Shown one piece after another: positions 12,341 to 23,485 of a DNA stretch of 64,000 bases; within the stretch, counting starts at the first letter, position 1; every line of letters begins with the position of its first letter. Under the pieces are notes generated by a model. The model did not search any database. It was given only the letters and a program-made list of their open reading frames with translations, and had not been told where the DNA came from. The position numbers and the translations under genes were made by a program. Source of the DNA: Canna indica (lineage: Eukaryota > Streptophyta > Magnoliopsida > Zingiberales > Cannaceae); NCBI GenBank assembly GCA_034359265.1, contig CP136896.1, forward strand, positions 37,190,001-37,254,000, read 5' to 3'.

Positions 12341-13409
12341 TTGTCGGTCGACCGAAGTTGGTGAAAATTTGGCAATAGGCTACGTCGGTCGACTGAAGCC
12401 AAAATTTGATAGAATGCGCGTCGGTCGACCGATCGGTCGACAGGATTGCAAATTGAAGATCACGCGTCTAGGCTTCTCTGCATCGGTCGATCGATCGGTT
12501 GACCGGATTAAAAATTCTAGGTTGCGGCTCTGGCTTCACTGCATCGGTCGACTAGATCTGGGATTAAGGAAGCTGTGACTCATTCGGTCGACCCGTTGGT
12601 CGATCGAACAATGCAAAAAATACATAGAAAGCCAACGGTCGATCGGTCGGTCGACCGACGATCGACCGACAAGTGACCGAACGGTGGTAACAGTTAGTTT
12701 TCTAGCCGTTGAACCACCCGTTCACCTGAGGGGTTATAAATACCCCTCACCTAACTTCTTTAAAGCTTTTTAGAGAATTAATTAAGCATTCAAGAAGTGA
12801 TTAAAAGCCGTCAAAGTGATCAATTTGTTGCGCCCTAATCTTTCGTCAAAATCCTCTTCCAGCGCCTGCTTCCCTCAACTCTGCTGCAACTCGAGTCTAT
12901 CTTCTGGCAAGTTGAAGGAGTGAAGTCTTGGGAAAAGTGATGTGGTTCCTCTCTCTATTCTTAAGCTCTTTTGCATTGTATTTGAAGTTTTATTTCAAAC
13001 TTGTTTTCAATCTGTAATAGCTGCTAGGTGTGCTAGAGAAACACTTAGGGGAAACTTTGTAGAGTTGTGTTTTGCCTAGGTGAATAGATTTGAGAGGTTC
13101 TCAAAGAGATGAGAAGAGTGTCCTCAATTGTATTCAAAGGGAAACACAAGTTCTATAAAGTAGTAGTTAGAAATCCTTGGTGAGGAGCCAAGATAGTGGA
13201 GTAGGCAGTTGACCGAACCATTATAATTACTCTTGTCTGCATTGCTTTCTTATTTGCCGATTATTGTTCTTAATATTTGATCACATCTATTATTAAGAAA
13301 TACTTGCACTTAATTGAAGTTTAATGTGAGTAAAAAGAAAAAAATGATTAAATAGAAAAAGGGACAAACACTATTCAACCCTCCTTCTAGTGTCCGATTT
13401 CATACAACA
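12341..13409 (+). mobile_element. LTR-1, truncated, plus orientation
   Basis: The start of the LTR is missing; the sequence opens inside the palindromic module array (12341-12671). A TATA box (ttataaata, 12734-12742) is followed by the transcribed part. The conserved downstream block (tccttggtgaggagccaag, about 13170-13200) is shared with 24164-25365. It ends near 13409 in ctagtgtccgatttcatacaaca-like sequence. It faces the minus-strand internal region to its left, so the two are not a normal LTR pair. Confidence 0.7.
12734..12742 (+). promoter_or_regulatory. LTR TATA box
   Basis: ttataaata within ggggttataaataccc, directly downstream of the palindromic modules. It is conserved in position in the LTRs at 24694, 29305, 42468 (minus) and 48185 (minus). 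Confidence 0.65.
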
Positions 13410-14162
13410 AAAACCATTACATCAAAGAATCAAACTAATTTAGGAATGATGCTAGCAGTTCAATCAAACTAAGAATCAAACTAAATTACTTCCAGTGTAC
13501 GCAAGTTGTTGTTCAATAAGAATATAATTGGGATGAGTTATGAATGTCATGTTATGAATATACAATATTTTGTAGATTGGTAATGAATTTCAGCTCATTG
13601 TTTCATATCCAAATCCAAATACATCCATGCCGTTGTTACTTTTGTTTCATATGAAAAGTAGTTGTTTCTTCCTGATCTCTCTCTGAAGGTTAAAACTTTA
13701 CTATAGTGCATTACTACTAAATCTCTACTAGAAGAAGGTAGAGAAAAGTATGGAAATACTATGAGTAAATAAAAATGCTTTCTAGCAATTTGCTGATCTA
13801 AGCGTAAAAATATAACTAAGACATAAGCATTGTGTAAACATTGCTCATGCAAGTGGCAAATCCTCCACAAACTTGTTACTAAATGTATGCTAATGTAGAA
13901 AATTTTGATGAATATTTAATTGTCTACACCAAAAACTGAAATGTCTGCTTCTTCTGGTCAAATATTAATTGTTCTAAGTACATTTTCCTGTCAAATTTGT
14001 AACGTTAAAATTTATGTCTTTGTAAAGAAATAGCTTTTCATATCTCTGCCAGTAGACTATATGTATTTCTTCAGAACGTTTTTTTGTACATGTGTGTGTG
14101 TGAGATAGTAACTTAATGTGACATTAAGGTACTACTTACTGCTCACATGTTAGTTTGAATGC
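13410..14162. other. Unassigned sequence
   Basis: No transposon terminus and no convincing coding exon. The opening 100 bp resembles in composition the sequence left of 8361, so it may be the far side of the interrupted CACTA region, but this is a guess. Confidence 0.35.
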
Positions 14163-14475
14163 ATGGCCAAATCAGTACTGAAGAAGTTTCACCTGGAAAC
14201 ATATACCAAGGTAATATATTCTTTTATGTATGAAGACTAAATAAGTTAAATAGAACCATGGGAAATGAGTGAAGAAAGCACAAAATATTTTCATGAAATA
14301 GAGCATCTAACAAACATTTTCATGTATGAAAAGCCAAATTTGAAGATGATTTATTATTTATCTAAAATCTCACCTGTTGTCTAAATTAGAGCTTGTGTTT
14401 GTGTAGGAAAATCTTACACCAACAGGAGACTCAAGAGATAACAAGTTGGCCTCTACAAATATTACAATTAATTGA
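14163..14475 (+). other. Possible exon pair
   Basis: ATG at 14163 opens 16 codons ending at 14210 in AAG, followed by a good donor (GTAATA). An acceptor TTTGTGTAG ends at 14406, and an open 22-codon stretch then runs to TGA at 14473-14475 in compatible phase. Joined, it would be a tiny protein of no family I recognise. It could be the edge of the gene remnant just downstream, or chance. The support is splice-signal quality only. Confidence 0.2.
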
Positions 14476-14741
14476 TGTTTCATTAGTCAACTTATCACCA
14501 AGTTAATTTCCAAATCAAAGAATGATATATAATTGAACTGGAATTTTTATTAATGAAACTAGTAAATCAAAGAACGATGTATACATTGCATAGGTTTCTT
14601 TCATAGTAAACAATAGAGCAGTCACAATAGAGGAGGGCATCTACTCTATTAATATACTATTTTCAAATTAAGTGAAATAGTCACAAGAATATATGAAGAG
14701 TATCTTAGCATCCTAATTAGCTAACAAAAATATATTAAGAG

Positions 14742-15117
14742 CATTTGGATGAAGAGGAATGGTTGAGTAATTTCCTCAAAAACATGGAGGGTGACCTATG
14801 TGAGGTAGATGAAGAGGAATTCTGTATGTTTGGTGATGTTTTGAGCATGCCATCTTGGTTGAGCAATGAAGGATATGCTAAGAAGCCTTGCCTCTTTCAA
14901 CAAGATATAGATAACTAGTACAATGAAGAGGACTATCTGTATGATGCCGCATTGGTTTTGTTTTTCATGGTTTCATCATCAGAAATACTTTCTTTATTGT
15001 TAGATTGTTAGATTAACTGAATGAAGAAATGTAATTATATGTTTCTGCAGCTTTCACATAGAAGAAATTGAAGGTTGGGATGGAGAATGGAAATCAAAGT
15101 TGATTAATCATTTCTGA
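14742..15117 (+). pseudogene. Unrecognised host-gene remnant (two exon-like pieces)
   Basis: A 58-codon open stretch begins at 14742 just after an acceptor-like TTAAG. It is rich in acidic and Trp residues (HLDEEEWLSNFLKNMEGD is its start). It is stopped by TAG at 14916-14918, then stays open as YNEEDYLYDAAL to a donor-like GG/GTTTTG near 14954. After an acceptor TTTCTGCAG ending at 15050, a second piece (FHIEEIEGWDGEWKSKL) runs to TGA at 15115-15117. Codon quality and paired splice signals look like a real gene that lost function. The phase across the intron is not clean. I do not recognise the family. Confidence 0.35.
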
Positions 15118-15239
15118 TAAAGGATAAATCATCATAGCTATAGGATATTGTCTTTAATTTTTCCATCATTTCAATAAAGTGCTTTCTCAAATGTTGCATC
15201 AAGTAAGTGCATAAGCTGAGTAAAGTGTAATGGTTAGAG

Positions 15240-15769
15240 TAGGGGTGGCAATTTTATCCGCATTCGCTAACTAAAAACCACATTCGCACCGTATCCGATC
15301 CATATCCGCAAGTAAAAATGGATATGAATACGGATACGGATTTAGAAAACTTATATCCGCGCGGATATGGTGCGGATACGGATACGACTGTGGATCTGCA
15401 CCGTATCCGCACCGCTTATCCGCGTCTCTGAATTACTATTTTGCCCATATAAGTTATTAATATATATAAGAGCTCTATGGTAATTTTATGTCAAGATGAA
15501 TTTTGAAGTATATTATATATTTATTTTGGATTAATGAATTGGTAATTTATTGATTTTTTTAATTAAATATATAATTTTAATATTTTTTTATTAAATATGA
15601 TGCAGATACGGATGCGGTGCGAATATCCGTATTTGAAGCGGTGCGGATATGAATATCCATATTCACATCCGTAGCGGATACGGTGCGGATACGGATGGAC
15701 GGATATGGAGTGCGGTGCGGATACGAATAATCCAGTATCCGCACCGTATCCGCTTCGTTGCCAACCCTA
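15240..15769. mobile_element. hAT-type MITE with 8-bp TSD
   Basis: 530 bp. The terminal inverted repeats are TAGGGGTGGCAAT at the left and CGTTGCCAACCCTA at the right. It is flanked by the perfect 8-bp direct repeat GGTTAGAG (15232-15239 and 15770-15777). The inside is built from many GGATACGG/CCGTATCC motifs in both orientations around an AT-rich centre. No coding capacity. The TIR sequence and 8-bp TSD are diagnostic of the hAT superfamily. Confidence 0.9.
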
Positions 15770-15777
15770 GGTTAGAG

Positions 15778-17057
15778 GGCCAACCTCATTAATTATTTTG
15801 ACTTTTATGATAATGTTTCATTTCATAGAAATGAACAAAAGAAGGAATAGAAGCCTAGATATATATGCTGGAAAGCTATGCGACACCGACACCGACACCG
15901 ACTGATCACTTAGCCATTGTGAAAGTTAGAAAACAGATAAACTGGGTCAAATGAGAATTGTTGGGAGAAGCTGCTCTGAATAAAAATCACAGCCATAAAT
16001 GCATTTAAATTGATGAGGCACTGTAACTTGCTCCTTGTACTAATTTCAATGCTTGAGTCTGAAATTGAGGTAGTTAATCATAAATGCTATAGATGCGGTC
16101 CATCTTGATCACATCTGCTCCCAGCTAATCATGTTGACAAATTTGTGAGTCAACATGGTAACCTTGAATCTCCTTGTTTCAAATCATCTGCAAAAATTCA
16201 CCTCTCATTACTCACCACTAAATAGTGTATGGATGCACAAAACTAGAGAATATTAATCTTATGGGTCATTGCTTCCAGAATCATGGTTTTATTTGTTCAG
16301 TACAAGTCCTCAGCACAAATTGAACTCTCATTACCCACTCACCACTAAACTAATCAAATGAGTATTTATATGTATAAGAAGAAACTAATTTATTTAACCT
16401 AGCAATGCCCAAAAAAATGTTCCACACACCTCATTCTCTTATGAACAGACATTAGAAGAGATTAGAGGAAGCAATAGAAGAGAAAATTAATTAAGTTACC
16501 ATCCTAGCATAAGGCTCCACCCTGGTAATTAATTAAGTCATTGGTAAATTAAGATTTTTTTGTTCAATTAGATATAAAAATTAATTAATAGTTATTATAA
16601 AATTTCCAAAAAAAATAAGTCCAATGGTCTAAAATTAGTTTTGATTAAATTATAAATAGATCAACTTTAAGAAAATTGAGTTATTTTTAAATTTGGGTTT
16701 GAGTCAATTAAATATAAATTGGTTTAAATAATTTGTAAATTTAAGATAATATTTTGAGTTGAAAATGATGGTTTTTATTTTTATTTTTAAAAATTAGATA
16801 TAGTTTGATTTATTTTTAAATTAATTAATTTTATAAAAAAATATTTATAATTATAAAGTTGTCAATGCATTTTGATAACGAAACTGTTAGTCTCAAAACC
16901 ACAAAAAATAACATTATGCTATTTTCATTTTTATTAAGAAAACTTGTTTCGTTTTCATTCTGATTTCGATTCAGTTTCATGAAAACGCTGAATCAAACAT
17001 GTTTTCATAAGCAGTTTTGGTTCTAGTAAAATCGAAACCATGAAAACAGACTTGGTT
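15778..17057. other. Unassigned sequence
   Basis: No coding exon or element end recognised. It contains a short tandem repeat of GACACC-type units at about 15882-15902 and a strongly AT-rich part from about 16540 to 16900. Confidence 0.4.
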
Positions 17058-17164
17058 TCGCTAACCAAACATGCCTTGAAAGTATTTCTCAATAAAATAT
17101 TAGGTCTATGTTTGTTATCATCAAAACCGAGATTAAGACCAAGGTAGAAAACCTTAGGCCAATA
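17058..17164 (-). mobile_element. LTR-1 terminal fragment
   Basis: About 107 bp matching the first bases of LTR-1 in minus orientation. The minus strand begins TATTGGCCTAAGG and carries the GATGATAACAAACAT block. The rest of the LTR is missing on the left, so this is a truncated relic. It abuts the gypsy remnant at 17165. Confidence 0.75.
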
Positions 17165-18341
17165 GAGGAAACAACCTTCATTACTGAACACGAAAACTTC
17201 TGCTACAAGGTGATGGCATTCAGGCTTAAAAATGAGGGAGCCATATATATCCATGCCTGATGAATAGTGTATTCGAGAAGCAAATTAGTCGCAACATGGA
17301 AGTATATGTCGATGACAAGGTTGCCAAAACATTGTCCACTGAAAACCATACCAATGATCCCATCGATATCTTCAGCCAGCTGAAGCACTAGAACATGAGA
17401 TTAAACCTGGAAAAGTGTGCCTTCGACGTCCACGATGACAAGTTCCTCGGCTTCATGTTGACACACCGAGGAATTGAAGCTAATACGGTGAAATGCCCAA
17501 CCATCCAAGAGATGTGGAGTCGTGCAACGTTAAGGAGGTTCAACAACTTACTGGGAGGATGGCTGCTTTGTCCAAATTCCTTTCCCAGTTGGCCGATCGA
17601 GCCGCCCCTTTCTTTATGATTCTAAGGAAGAAACACGACTTCCACTGGGATGAAGAGTGTGAATAGGCTTTTGAGGAGCTCAAATAGTTCCATACCAGCC
17701 CGTCGATCCTGGACAAGCTGCGACAGGGAGAAACCCTCTTCCTTCACCTCACGGTCACGAAAAGCACCCTAAGCTCGATCTTGATCGGAGAGCGGGGAAA
17801 AGATCAAAAGTCTATCTATTTTGTCAACAAGGTCCTCTAGGGACCAAAAATTAGATACCAAATACTTGAGGCTAGAAAAGCTCGTCTTCACCCTGGTCAT
17901 CTCGGCCAAAAGATTGAGGTTGTATTTTCAAAGCCATCACATCCAAGTACGTACCGAACAATCAATTGACCGGTACTGGCTAAACCCGAACTCACTGGCT
18001 GAATGATATCCTAGTGAGTAGAACTCTCAGAATTCAATATCGAATATCAGCTCAGGGGTCCCATCAAAGCCCAGGATCTAGCTGACTTCGTTGTCGAATT
18101 CACCGTCTAGGAGGACACCTCCAAACAAGTCAAGACTTGGATGCTATTCGTGGATTACACCTCCAACGAAAAAGGAAGTAGAGTACGCATCATTCTGGAG
18201 AATGACCAAGGAATCACCCTAGAGTAGTTTCTCCAATTCGAGTTCAAAGCCAGCAACAACCAGGCAATGTACAAAGCTCTTATCATCGGGCTAAAGCTAG
18301 CCTAGGAAGTGAAGGCCCAAAGCATAGTCGTAAAGAGTGAC
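17165..18341 (+). pseudogene. Ty3/gypsy reverse transcriptase - RNase H remnant
   Basis: A decayed pol segment of a plant Ty3/gypsy element. Across shifting frames the order is RT palm (AFRLKNEGA-type box near 17211; the catalytic YVDD at 17305-17316), the RT C-terminal part (LEKCAFDVHDDKFLGFMLTH, from about 17407), the RT-linked RNase H region (17600-18000) and a second RNase H-like start (WMLFVDYTSNE, 18136-18170). The last suggests a Tat/Athila-like lineage with an archaeal-type RNase H. There are many stops and frameshifts. Protease, integrase and LTRs are absent. Both ends abut LTR-1 sequences, at 17164 and 18342. Confidence 0.8.
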
Positions 18342-19513
18342 TATTGGTCTTAATCTCAGTTTTGATGATAACAAACATGGAACTAATGTTTGAGCAAAAA
18401 ATATTTTCAGGTTTCATATTGGTTAGCGTGTGGTGTCCCCGATCGGAAAAATCAGAGAAATCAGCAAGGACTCTCGTCAATGCTCGTATTTTGTCGGAAA
18501 GATAGAGTTTAGATTTAGGGTGTCTATTATTCTTGTATAATCCTCTATTTGATGCATAAGAACCCAAAAATCAAAACCCGAACCTATCGAATATTTGAAA
18601 ACCAGCATATGCACAAAACTATCTTCTACGACCAATCTGCTACCGGTCATCTGCGACCAATCTGCTACCAAACTATGATAGATCTTCTGCTACTAATCTG
18701 CTACCAATCTACTACTGCCCAAAAGCCAACAGCTCTTTTGCAAATTCTTGAACGGGTCTTTTTGAACTCCTATCCTTAGGATATCTATATAAGCTCCCAA
18801 ACTTGCCTTCCTTTAGTTCCCAACTATTCATTGAGCCATTCTAACAATATTTGGAGCCTTTCTTGAGTCATTTCTCTCAAACCCCAGCTTTGACATCAAC
18901 CTTTTTGAATGAGCCTTGAAACCACTTGATTAATCATCAAAAGACATCAAGAGGAGCTAGGACTTCTTATTTGGAGCTAACTAGTTTTATTTGATTTGTT
19001 GCTCCATTTACTTGTGTATTTTTTGTTGTCATTTTCATTATATTTCAAGTGTGTGAAAACCTAGGGTGCTAGGTTTAAGTTTGGTGGTTGCCTTTGTCTT
19101 GAGGCATAAGTCCACCATTGTAATCTAGGATTCATAGTGTCCTTGGGAGAGTGAGGTGGGGAAGTGCTCTCGGTGTGTAGGCGGAGACTTCCAGGTATGG
19201 AAGTGCATTCGGTGTGAGAGCAAACACTTTTCGGTTGAAAAGTCCTCATTGTAAAGGAACTCTTCATCTAGTGGATTGAGTGTGAAATCCTAAGCGGGGT
19301 GCTTAGGTAGTGGAGTACTAGGCAAGGTTGCCTAACCACTATAAATCTCGATATTTGCATTGATCTTTTGTGTGTTGATTACTTGCTTATTCGCTTCCGC
19401 ATTTATCTTGTAATTAACCTTAGTAATTAAAGAAATGTTTAAATCAGATTTAGGTTTAAGTTTTTGTAAACATACTTTTCACCCCCACTCTAGTATAGGT
19501 CATTCGACATACA
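18342..19513 (+). mobile_element. LTR-1, 5' LTR of the gag at 19580
   Basis: Begins TATTGGTCTTAATCTC, which lacks about 16 bases present in other copies, then carries the GATGATAACAAACATGG motif. The end block (ctctagtataggtcattcg) is followed by a PBS. It lacks the palindromic GGTCGACC modules; a short repeat of AATCTGCTACC (18640-18715) occupies that position. It therefore belongs to a different subgroup from the copies at 1481, 41702 or 47508. Confidence 0.8.
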
Positions 19514-19515
19514 TT

Positions 19516-19527
19516 TGGTATTAGAAC
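19516..19527 (+). promoter_or_regulatory. Primer-binding site (two mismatches)
   Basis: TGGTATTAGAAC against the consensus TGGTATCAGAGC. It sits two bases past the LTR end and 52 bases before the gag ATG. Confidence 0.8.
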
Positions 19528-20737
19528 GGGCCGTGGATTGAGATTTCACCATCTCGTCTACATCTATCATAATCCTCTAATGGCACTAGAGTCGGTAGTT
19601 ACAACACCTCCTAGGTTTGATAGGCTAAACTTTGAAGTTTGGAAACATTGGATGTATTTGTTTTTGAAAACTCAAGGTTTAGGGGTTTATGAAATGTTGA
19701 AAACTCATTATATGGAGCCTAAGGTAGATAGTATAATTGCATGGACCCAAGAACAAATTGATATGTTTGATTTAAATGCTAAAGCTATGAATTGCATATT
19801 TTGTTCTTTGAAAAATGTTATCTTTGAAAATGTCTTGCATTGTACTTTCGCATGTTTGGGCTTGCTTAAATATGCTATATGATTATGCAAAAATTGAGGA
19901 GCGAGTTACTCTAGATGAGGGAGGTAATGACACTACAAGAAATTTGGTTTTTAGTGATGAGATTTGGTGGGGGTCGTGCATCGACCCTCACTAAATCAAC
20001 CTATTTATGGGGGTCGCTAGTCGACCCTCACAAAAACTTGTCACTAAAAATACACTTTTGTGAGGGTCGGATATGACCCTCACTAAAAAATATATATAGT
20101 GATGACATCACCATGACCCTCTTGAAAACCTGTCAGTAAAAGGAAACATCTTGTGAGGGTCGAATATGACACTCACTAAAAATTATATATTGTGAGGAGA
20201 ACATCATGACCCTCACTAAAAGTATATTTTGTGAGGACATCATGACCCTCACGAAATCCTGCATTTACTGGGGGTCTAAAATGACCCTCACTAAAAAGTA
20301 TATATTGTGAGGACAGTATCGTAACCCTCACTAAAAAGTATATTTTGTGAGGACGTATGACCCTCACGAAATCTTACATTTAGTGAGGGTTTAATACGAC
20401 CACCACTAAAAAGTATATCTTATGAGAATAACATGGTGACCCTCATTAAATTCTACATTTTATGATGGTAAGCATGACCTTCTCCATTTCCTACCTCTCA
20501 CTTCTAAATTAGATAATTAAATAATTGATTAAATATATTTTAAAAATCTAAAATATTATTAATTAAAATTCTCACACCTCATTCCTTAAATTTATTTACT
20601 TAATAAAATTATTATTAAATAAATAATAATTTTAATAATAAAGTTACTAAAAATATGAAAGAATAATAATTGATTAAATATATTTTAATCAATTATATAT
20701 TTGATATTGATTAAAAATATTTAAAACTAAATATATT

Positions 20738-20880
20738 TCTACCCTCATCATCGTCCCCGAAGCCCTCATCCCGAACGCCCTCATCCCGAAGCCCTCATCA
20801 TCCGAGTTCTCCTCCTCCTCCTCCCCGAAGCCCTCATCTTCATTGTTCTTCGACTCCTCTTCTTCCTCCTCCTCCTCTTA
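20738..20880. repeat. Degenerate CCTCATCC/CTC tandem repeat
   Basis: Imperfect repeats of CCCGAAGCCCTCATC followed by (CTC)n and (CTT)-rich sequence. On the minus strand this would encode a Glu/Asp/Gly-rich stretch and on plus a Ser-rich run. Probably simple-sequence DNA carried inside the CACTA-like insertion. Confidence 0.6.
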
Positions 20881-21091
20881 TGATGGAAGATTAGAGATGA
20901 AGACAAGTACATTTTACAATGGTGTATGTTCTTCAAAAATTCCCTCATCTGTATCAAAGTCTCTGGTATGCTGGCAAGAAATACCATTTGAGAATAATAA
21001 TAGCTACTTTACTCCTAACACTACCCGAATCAAGGTAGGGCGACACAAATTTCAACGAACACCTTACTCTGGTTCAATTTATGATAATTGA
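20843..21091 (+). other. 82-codon ORF in the CACTA-like insertion
   Basis: A frame starting with Met, a run of Ser from the CTC/CTT repeat, then a non-repetitive part (about residues 15-82) containing YNGVCSSKIPSS and SLVCWQEIPFENNN. The non-repetitive part has protein-like composition. I do not recognise a family. It may be a captured host exon, a CACTA accessory exon, or chance. Confidence 0.2.
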
Positions 21092-21790
21092 GCTAGAGTA
21101 ATGCATGATAATTTATGGTTCAATAATATTGAAAACTGAGGAGCTAGTTACTCTAGATGAGGGAGGTAATGCATGATAATTGTCATTCTCCCATTACTAA
21201 TGTGGTTTTTGATGCCCAAAGCACATCTAGCCAGAGGAGCACAAGTAAGAATCACAAACACAAACTTAGGTGCTTCCTTTGTCAAGAGATGGGACACAAG
21301 AAAGAAATTATCCCCTTATGCAAAAGAAATCCAGTAAGAAGAGGAGCTCAACCAAGTCCACTTCGAAATCATGTAGAGCCCCTTCTTGTGATGACAACGA
21401 AGCCACCTCCCAATTGTGTCTCATGGGATGTGAGAATGAGGTAAATGCTCACTCTTCTTGTCATGATAGTGAGTCGAGCAATTCAAGTTCGTCAAATATG
21501 TCATATGATGAATTAGTTGATGAATTTTAAAAAATGTATGAATTACTTTTGAAAAACACTACTAGTATAGTCGCTTTCACCAATGTGGCTCACTGACGGC
21601 CGCCGAAGCTGTCGGAAACATCCGCGGCTTTTTGACGGCCACACAAGCTTTGGTAGATGTAACAACATCAACAACGGCTCACACACATCTGCCTTAGCTC
21701 GTCGCTTAAGAGCCGATGGTGTGGACGGGGCGCAAAATGAAATAAGTAATTAGCCATGGCTTAGAGAGGGACCATTGGGCCGTCAGTGAT

Positions 21791-22648
21791 AGGGCTGTTC
21801 ACGGGTCAAGTCGGGTTGGGTTTAGAGAAAAAATGGACCCGACCCGACCAAAAATAGTCGGGTCGGGTTCGGTCGGGTTTCAAAGTTTTCACCTGTCAAA
21901 CCCGATCCGACCCGACCCACCTAAGTTGGGTCGGGTCGGGTCGGGTAGTCGGATCACCCTACTAGGGCTTTGGTAGAGTCAACAACATTATCCATTTATG
22001 CAATATTCTTCCATTCATTAAATATGAGAACAAAAAAAAATAAAGAGATACCAAAATTAGCAAAATACGTTCAATTCTAAGTGAAAATGGAAAAAAAATT
22101 GAAATCAAATACTGATGTTAATGTACAATCCAAAAGAATATAGTTCATATTAATATCTATTTATTGTTTATTCCTTACAGAACTTCCTTCATATTTTATA
22201 ATTTAGGAAATTACAAGTTGATTCCTTGTTGAGCTAATTAAAAGAAAAAAGAACAGAATTTCTATTACTCTTCATGCTTTCCTTGGTAATCAATACAACT
22301 TTCCAGAAGTGAACCAAAAAACAAAACAATATACATCTAATGAACTAATGAGCAACAAAAGATGTTTATTTACATCAACAGGTAAATAAAAATATATAAG
22401 TAAATAAATATAAAATAGGTAATATGTAATTAAAAATATTTTTAAAAATAATTTAAAATTATTTTTAATCGGGTAATCGGGTCGGATATCGAGTAATCGG
22501 GTTTCAAAACATGAAACCCGATACCAGACCCAATTGAAATTGGGTTTGTCGGGTTTGACCCGATTACCTGACCTAGCCCAACCCAAACTAATTAGGTTGT
22601 TCAGGTAATCGGGTTTATTGGGTCGACCCGTACCCATGAACAACCCTA
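21791..22648. mobile_element. hAT-type MITE with imperfect 8-bp TSD
   Basis: 858 bp. The ends are TAGGGCTGTTCACGGGT and ACCCATGAACAACCCTA, a clear inverted repeat. Flanking octamers GTCAGTGA (21783-21790) and GTCGATGA (22649-22656) agree at 6 of 8 positions. The subterminal parts are runs of GTCGGGT/ACCCGAC. The 142-codon frame on the minus strand inside it looks like chance. Nested within the CACTA starting at 21557. Confidence 0.8.
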
Positions 22649-23035
22649 GTCGATGATATAATAAATCAATAGTGACGGTTAATAGCGACCGTCGCTTATG
22701 AATTGATGGAACACACATGGCACGAAAATAAAAAACTAGTCATCGACAGCTTAAAGGGAGCCACGTCGGTTGTCAGTGATTTAATAATTTAAGATTCGCG
22801 ATTTATCAACGGTAGGTGAAAAACCTTTTTATTTGCTGCCGCACGCTGATCCGCCCGCTGTTGCCGCCGGTTGTCTCCGTCGATCGTCCACCGGATCTGT
22901 GCCGCTCCTCCACTCCGCAGGTCAGGTAATCTCAGCCACTAAAATATCCCTCTGTTGTTTTATTTCCGCCGGCCTCCACCACCATCTAGTGTCAGCGACC
23001 GTCCGCTCACCAAAATTGGACAATAGCGTCGGTAT

Positions 23036-23485
23036 CTACATTCTGGCAATTGATAGATCTGAATCAATGCTGACTTAACTATTGTTCAATAATACCATCA
23101 GTTCAAAAACCAACAATCATCTGTTCAGAACAAACTGTCAGCACTTAAATCATAATGACCATAAAGATCAAAGGAGTAATGCCCGAAAATATTAAAGAGG
23201 ACCTCTCCTCTACTCATAAAATTAAACGGGCAATACTAAATAATTAACGAAGATTAAAAATATCAAAGACATCAAAGAGAATCATCATTAATATTGGAGA
23301 CCAAGAGTCATCATATCCGCAACATCCTTATCCAGAAAACCATAGTCTGTAGGAGCAGTTGAAACTATCCTCACACAATTGAAACTGTCTTCAATGTAGG
23401 CAGAAATCCTCATAGATGTGACTGTCTAAATAACTACAATACTTTTTGCCAAATAAAACCAACACATAAAAAGCCAACACTAACA
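23036..23485 (-). mobile_element. Sirevirus-like LTR fragment, minus
   Basis: The reverse complement of about the first 450 bp of the LTR at 25821-26798. It begins TGTTAGTGTTGG on minus at 23485, and homology fades near 23036 after ttgattcagat-like sequence. It lies inside the CACTA and is truncated at its promoter-distal side. Confidence 0.75.

Larger units (their letters stand above)
19931..21131 (+). mobile_element. CACTA-like insertion inside gag
   Basis: Opens CACTACAAGAAATTTGG, then has many subterminal repeats of the type TGACCCTCACTAAA and TGTGAGGAC (to about 20500). A matching right terminus is not found. About 40 bp of gag (from aaaattgaggagc... to gaggtaatg) is present on both sides, at 19890-19929 and 21132-21171. 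That is far longer than the 3-bp CACTA TSD, so the present structure probably comes from break repair as well as transposition. Confidence 0.6.
19580..21556 (+). pseudogene. Gag of LTR-1 element (split and frameshifted)
   Basis: Starts MALESVVTTPPRFDRLNFEV, parallel to the paralog at 60859. The frame is lost near 19850 and recovers as the YDYAKIEE region. It is then interrupted at about 19930-21131 by a CACTA-like insertion. Downstream, a zinc knuckle (CFLCQEMGHKKE..., about 21271) and a Ser-rich, acidic segment (21270-21530) continue with a frameshift at about 21310. It ends where another CACTA begins at 21557. A stop follows MSYDELVDEF, just before the coiled coil seen in paralogs. No pol follows. 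Confidence 0.75.

Noticed and set aside
22290..22718. 142-codon frame on the minus strand
   Set aside because: It crosses the terminal repeat of a hAT-type MITE and consists of AT-rich MITE sequence; no domain is recognisable.
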